Source of the DNA: Massilibacteroides sp.
Lineage (GTDB): Bacteria > Bacteroidota > Bacteroidia > Bacteroidales > Tannerellaceae
Reading direction: 5' to 3'
NCBI GenBank assembly: GCA_028708075.1
Contig: JAQVZS010000022.1
Span: 1-41,904 of the forward strand
DNA: 41,904 nucleotides
Under the pieces are notes generated by a model. The model was given only the letters and a program-made list of their open reading frames with translations, made no database searches and was not told the origin of the DNA. This document shows, piece by piece, positions 38,228 through 41,904 of this stretch (within the stretch, counting starts at the first letter, position 1; each line of letters opens with the position of its first letter). A program made the translations under genes and the position numbers.

Positions 38228-39826
38228 ATGAAATCAATAAAGAAATTTAGTCTGTTGAGCTTTTTCTTCGTGATTTTTATGTCATGTACTTCGAATTTTG
38301 AAGACTTGAATGAGAATCCGCAAACAGCGAATGAGGTTAGTCCGAGTTTGCTCCTGCCTAAAATGCAAGATTACGGATTTAATAATAATTCCTGGGAATA
38401 CCAAGTCGGACCGAATTTGCATACGAATTTGTATGCGCAATATTTTGCCAATACAGCAACCTATTTCAATTCGGATCGTTATGGTTATAATAATACTTGG
38501 GTCAACGATGGATATTGGAAATCTTATTATACGTATTTGCCGAAGTATTTAAGTATTGTACGTGAACAGGTAAATACGCATCCCGAATATACGTATATGC
38601 TGCAAGTGATGCGGATTATTTCTGCAATGGGGGCCATACGTACGACAGATGTTTTTGGCGATATTCCTTATACAGAGGGTGGAATAGGGATTAATCAGCC
38701 GAAATACGATACGCAAAAGGATATTTACTATGACGTGTTTAACGAACTGACGGAAGCGGTCAATACGTTGAAAAGCGATATGAGTGGTCAAAAAACCTAT
38801 GGCGATGAAGATTTGTTTTTTAAGGGAGACTATTCAAAATGGATCAAACTGGCGAATTCGCTCCGACTTCGGTACGCGTTGCGTTTGTCTTTTGTAGATG
38901 CGGATAAGGCGAAAGCCGAAGGAGAAGCTGCGTTGGCGGAAGAGCTTATGAACAGTAATGCCGATAATGCGGCAGTCCGCAACAGTACGTTGGATGAAGG
39001 ACATTGTCTTTTCATTATTAGTTACTGGAATGAGTTCCGTATTAGTAAGACGATGGAAAATATCATGAAAAAAACTAGTACAGTGAATGATCCTCGTTTA
39101 CCGATTTGGTTTGGTCAAACTATTGGATGGGTAAATGGTAATTCTGATGTTCAATTCCAAGGAACGCCAAATGGCTTGTCGACGAGTGATCTTGGGTTGG
39201 ATGAATATAAGGCGGTGAACAATTCTTGTGTCTGGGGTTTGTATGCTTACCCGAAATGGAATAAAAATGGGAAAGGTTCTAAAGCCGGAACACCTTCCGG
39301 TATTGTTGAAAAACGAATGATGTTGATGAATTATGCCGAAGTTTGTTTCTTAAAGGCCGAAGCAGCGATTCGTGGTTGGGCTGGCGCCGGTGATGCTAAG
39401 GATAATTATGAGATAGGCATACAGGCTTCTTTCGATGAAGCGAGAGCTGATGTGGCAGATAAATCGGTTATTGATGCTTCAAACGATGATGTTTATGTCT
39501 CTACCGGGTTTGCTCAATGGGATTTAGCTGCTGATTTTGAGACGAAGTTGAAGAAAATTATTACGCAAAAATGGATAGCAATTTATCCGAATGGGGACGA
39601 AGCGTGGGCGGAATTTAGACGTACAGGTTATCCTGATTTGATGCCGGTTGCGCAAAGCGAAGAACCGACGATCAATCCGGCGAATGGTGAGTTTATCAAG
39701 AAACTGAGATATGTAGATGATGAACGTCGCGAAAACGAAACGAATGCGCTCTCTTCATCGAATAACCAAGGACAAGGCGATGGCTTGAATGTCCGGGTTT
39801 GGTGGGATACGAAACGATATAAATAA
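38228..39826 (+). CDS. SusD/RagB-type nutrient-binding lipoprotein (second pair)
   Basis: 532 residues. The signal ends VIFMSC (C20) and TSNFEDLNENPQTA follows, an acidic surface-export tail. The helical body and terminal VRVWWDTKRYK match the SusD-like_2 group, also seen in the first pair. It caps the SusC channel encoded 13 bp before. A hairpin 22 bp after the stop ends most of the operon's transcription. Confidence 0.92.
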   Translation: MKSIKKFSLLSFFFVIFMSCTSNFEDLNENPQTANEVSPSLLLPKMQDYGFNNNSWEYQVGPNLHTNLYAQYFANTATYFNSDRYGYNNTWVNDGYWKSYYTYLPKYLSIVREQVNTHPEYTYMLQVMRIISAMGAIRTTDVFGDIPYTEGGIGINQPKYDTQKDIYYDVFNELTEAVNTLKSDMSGQKTYGDEDLFFKGDYSKWIKLANSLRLRYALRLSFVDADKAKAEGEAALAEELMNSNADNAAVRNSTLDEGHCLFIISYWNEFRISKTMENIMKKTSTVNDPRLPIWFGQTIGWVNGNSDVQFQGTPNGLSTSDLGLDEYKAVNNSCVWGLYAYPKWNKNGKGSKAGTPSGIVEKRMMLMNYAEVCFLKAEAAIRGWAGAGDAKDNYEIGIQASFDEARADVADKSVIDASNDDVYVSTGFAQWDLAADFETKLKKIITQKWIAIYPNGDEAWAEFRRTGYPDLMPVAQSEEPTINPANGEFIKKLRYVDDERRENETNALSSSNNQGQGDGLNVRVWWDTKRYK

Positions 39827-39847
39827 TTGTTTGTTTGATATGAGAAG

Positions 39848-39898
39848 AGGGTATGCATGGGACTGGATCTTCAGTTTCTTTGCATACCCTTTGTCTTT
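39848..39898 (+). terminator. Terminator after the second susD
   Basis: AGGGTATGCA (39848-39857) pairs perfectly with TGCATACCCT (39881-39890) over a 23-nt loop; T-rich TTGTCTTT follows. The next gene starts only 17-23 bp later, so some read-through may feed it. TTTG (39879-39882) and TATAATTG (39900-39907) with 17-bp spacing overlap the hairpin's 3' side and could serve as a promoter for it. Confidence 0.7.
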
Positions 39899-39920
39899 GT
39901 ATAATTGTTAAAGGATGACC

Positions 39921-41648
39921 ATGAAACGCAGAAATTTTTTACATACATTATCGACAGGAAGTGCACTTTTGTTGACTTCCGGGGAATTGCATAATACATT
40001 AAAAGCTTCTCCTTTATCGGCCTGTTCTATCAACGAAGAAGAGGTGTTGCTGGCTGATGTCGTGATTGTCGGCGGAGGATTGGGAGGTGTTGCTTCCGCT
40101 CTTTCGCTATTACGTAATGGAAGAACCGTGATTTTGACGGAAGAGACAGATTGGTTGGGCGGACAACTTACGCAACAAGGTGTTCCGCTTGATGAACATC
40201 GATGGATTGAACATACGGGGTGTACAAAGTCATATAGAAATTTCAGGAATAAGATTCGGGAATATTATAAATGTAATTATCCTTTGAAAGAAGAGGTTGC
40301 TAAGGTACCTTATTTCAATCCGGGAAACGCATCGGTTTCTTCTTTTTGTCATGAACCCAAGGTGGCTTTGACTGTTATTCGTGAATTGTTGGCACCTTAT
40401 CTTTCGTCGGGCCGGTTGAGGGTATTTTATAATTATAAGCCGGTTGAGTGTCGTGTTAATATAGACCGGATTGAAATGGTAGTGGTAAAAAATACGTTGA
40501 AAAATGAGAAGAAAGCCTTAAAGGCGTCTTATTTTGTCGATGCAACGGAGTTGGGCGATTTGTTACCTTTAAGTAGAACCGAATTTGTGTCGGGTACTGA
40601 GTCGCGTACGGATACGAACGAACTTCATGCTCCAATAAAAGGAAATGCGGAGAATATACAGGCCTTTACGACGTGTTTTGCGGTGGATTATTTGCCGGGG
40701 GAAAATCATATTATTGAAAAACCTTCGGAGTATGGATTTTGGAAAGCTTTTGTTCCACCTTTGAAGGAGGCCTGGCCGGGAAAATTGCTGGACCTGTCTT
40801 ATTCAAATCCGAGAACGTTGCAGAAAACTACGGCTTGTTTTGCTCCTGACGATAAAGGTTGTGGCGAGGTTTTTAATTTGTGGAGTTACCGGAGAATTAT
40901 AGACCGGAATAATTTCGAGAAGGGGTTTTATTCAAGTGATATATCGTTGATTAATTGGCCTCAAAATGATTATATGTTAGGAAATTTGATTGGGACTTCC
41001 GACCGGGATTTTTCTAAATTGGTGGAGGGGAGCAAACAATTGAGTTTGTCGTTGTTATATTGGCTGCAAACGGAGGTTCCGCGTCCGGATGGGGGAAAAG
41101 GATGGGCCGGATTGCGTTTGAGAAAAGATGTATTAGGCTCTAGCGACGGTTTGGCAAAATATCCGTATGTAAGAGAATCTCGGCGTATTAAATCGATGTT
41201 TACGATTTTAGAGGAACATGTCGGTGTGGAAAATCGTCGACACGTTGTAGCAAATGCAGAAGATAGCCTACGGGCGGCTGATTTTTACGATAGCGTTGGT
41301 ATCGGTTATTACCCAATTGATCTCCATCCGACTTGCGGTGGAGATAATTATATTGATTTTGCTTCTCTCAGGTTTCAAATTCCTTTGGGGGCTTTATTGC
41401 CGATCCGGATGAAGAATCTGTTGCCTGCAAATAAGAATATCGGAACAACGCATATCACAAACGGGTGTTATCGTGTGCATCCGGTTGAATGGAGTATTGG
41501 TGAGGCTGTTGGTTTATTAGCGTTTTTTTCGTTAGAGAATGACTGTCTTTTGCCTCAGGTTCGTACAGACAGAATATTACTTTCCCGTTTTCAATCTTTT
41601 CTTCGGTCTGAGGGAGTGGAAACAGAATGGCCTTGGGATGAAGAATAG
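39921..41648 (+). CDS. Tat-exported FAD-dependent oxidoreductase (FAD_oxidored family)
   Basis: 575 residues from ATG 39921 (an ATG at 39915 adds two residues). The N-terminus KRRNFLHTLSTGSALLL is a twin-arginine type signal, used to export folded flavoproteins. The Rossmann motif VVIVGGGLGGVASALSLL binds FAD and is followed by EETDWLGGQLTQQG, the family's typical continuation; FVDATELGDLLPLS in the middle is another hallmark. Many relatives sit in polysaccharide loci and are mislabelled xanthan lyase; their substrate is mostly unknown. Here it is the last gene of the sugar locus, so it may oxidise a carbohydrate or a substituent. Confidence 0.87.
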   Translation: MKRRNFLHTLSTGSALLLTSGELHNTLKASPLSACSINEEEVLLADVVIVGGGLGGVASALSLLRNGRTVILTEETDWLGGQLTQQGVPLDEHRWIEHTGCTKSYRNFRNKIREYYKCNYPLKEEVAKVPYFNPGNASVSSFCHEPKVALTVIRELLAPYLSSGRLRVFYNYKPVECRVNIDRIEMVVVKNTLKNEKKALKASYFVDATELGDLLPLSRTEFVSGTESRTDTNELHAPIKGNAENIQAFTTCFAVDYLPGENHIIEKPSEYGFWKAFVPPLKEAWPGKLLDLSYSNPRTLQKTTACFAPDDKGCGEVFNLWSYRRIIDRNNFEKGFYSSDISLINWPQNDYMLGNLIGTSDRDFSKLVEGSKQLSLSLLYWLQTEVPRPDGGKGWAGLRLRKDVLGSSDGLAKYPYVRESRRIKSMFTILEEHVGVENRRHVVANAEDSLRAADFYDSVGIGYYPIDLHPTCGGDNYIDFASLRFQIPLGALLPIRMKNLLPANKNIGTTHITNGCYRVHPVEWSIGEAVGLLAFFSLENDCLLPQVRTDRILLSRFQSFLRSEGVETEWPWDEE

Positions 41649-41754
41649 AAAGGATATTCTTATTGCTCGAAGTTTCTTTGAAAAATTTTATTGTTTGTTT
41701 TTCAACGTTTTGGGTATTTATGCCAATTTTTTCTCAAAAAAACATTGGATAAAG

Positions 41755-41786
41755 TTTGGAAGGTATATTAAAGAAAATTACTTTTG
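41755..41786 (+). promoter_or_regulatory. Consensus Bacteroidetes promoter at the right end
   Basis: TTTG (41755-41758) and TACTTTTG (41779-41786) have 20-bp spacing and match the -33/-7 consensus exactly. Transcription would begin near 41792 and run out of the window. The 100-bp gap from the flavoprotein stop is otherwise AT-rich, with no clear hairpin. Confidence 0.75.
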
Positions 41787-41904
41787 CACCCGCAATCGAG
41801 TAAAGCCGCAAGGCAAAAAAAGAGCGAGAGCGAGATCTTTGAAAGGATTACATAATCAACGAAAGTAGTACAGGGACTGTAAGGAAATAATTTTTTTACA
41901 GGCG
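41787..41904 (+). ncRNA. Probable leader of an rRNA operon (incomplete)
   Basis: Non-coding stretch directly after a consensus promoter. GATCTTTGAAA (41837-41847) resembles the boxA antitermination signal of rRNA leaders, and the following ACGAAAGTAGTACAGGGACT resembles leaders I recall upstream of Bacteroidetes 16S genes. The small hairpin GCC-GCAA-GGC lies before it. The 16S gene itself is not in the window, so the call depends on what follows. Confidence 0.5.

Noticed and set aside
41539-41868. 109-codon plus-strand frame overlapping the flavoprotein end and the promoter region
   Set aside because: Most of it overlaps the flavoprotein in another frame or runs through the consensus promoter and leader; the translation is low complexity.

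Overview
The window reads as part of a Bacteroidales chromosome, probably a Parabacteroides/Tannerellaceae- or Dysgonomonadaceae-like relative; the genus cannot be fixed from the sequence alone. The evidence is two SusC/SusD outer-membrane pairs, Bacteroidetes-type promoters (-33 TTTG, -7 TAnnTTTG), almost no Shine-Dalgarno sequences, an N-succinylornithine-type carbamoyltransferase, an AT-rich composition, and tRNA genes without an encoded CCA end.

Bases 1-13218 hold the conserved translation/transcription block, all on the plus strand: the 3' end of a ribosome hibernation factor gene, a promoter and terminator pressed together, tRNA-Thr(UGU), tRNA-Tyr(GUA), tRNA-Gly(UCC), tRNA-Thr(GGU), tuf, tRNA-Trp(CCA), secE, nusG, rplK, rplA, rplJ, rplL, a strong hairpin with a T-run, then rpoB and rpoC. 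A terminator closes the block. A small DUF3467 gene follows with its own promoter and, unusually, a full AGGAGG site. Next come a perfect 58-bp palindrome and about 600 bp of AT-rich leader.

Bases 14358-19109 carry a SusC/SusD pair with no enzyme, transporter or regulator beside it. A hairpin separates it from a minus-strand five-gene operon (24755 down to 19213): XRE-cupin regulator, AMP-forming acyl-CoA synthetase, proB, proA and a carbamoyltransferase with Pro90, the residue typical of succinylornithine enzymes. Divergent from the regulator are pruA and a stand-alone proline dehydrogenase, so proline synthesis, arginine synthesis and proline breakdown sit back to back around one short intergenic region and one regulator. 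Downstream is a large inverted repeat built from four copies of one unit, then a secreted protein of unknown function.

Bases 28789-41648 look like one sugar-use locus: a ROK-type repressor, a Tat-exported DUF4434 protein, an MFS sugar porter, a RenBP/AGE-type 2-epimerase with its catalytic residues, a DUF4855 lipoprotein, a second SusC/SusD pair and a Tat-exported FAD oxidoreductase. No gene of a classical glycosidase family is seen. The two DUF proteins have glutamates placed like a catalytic pair and are the best candidates for new carbohydrate-active enzymes. This locus is the strongest candidate in the window for an undescribed system. The last ~150 bp carry a consensus promoter followed by what looks like the leader of an rRNA operon that begins outside the window.
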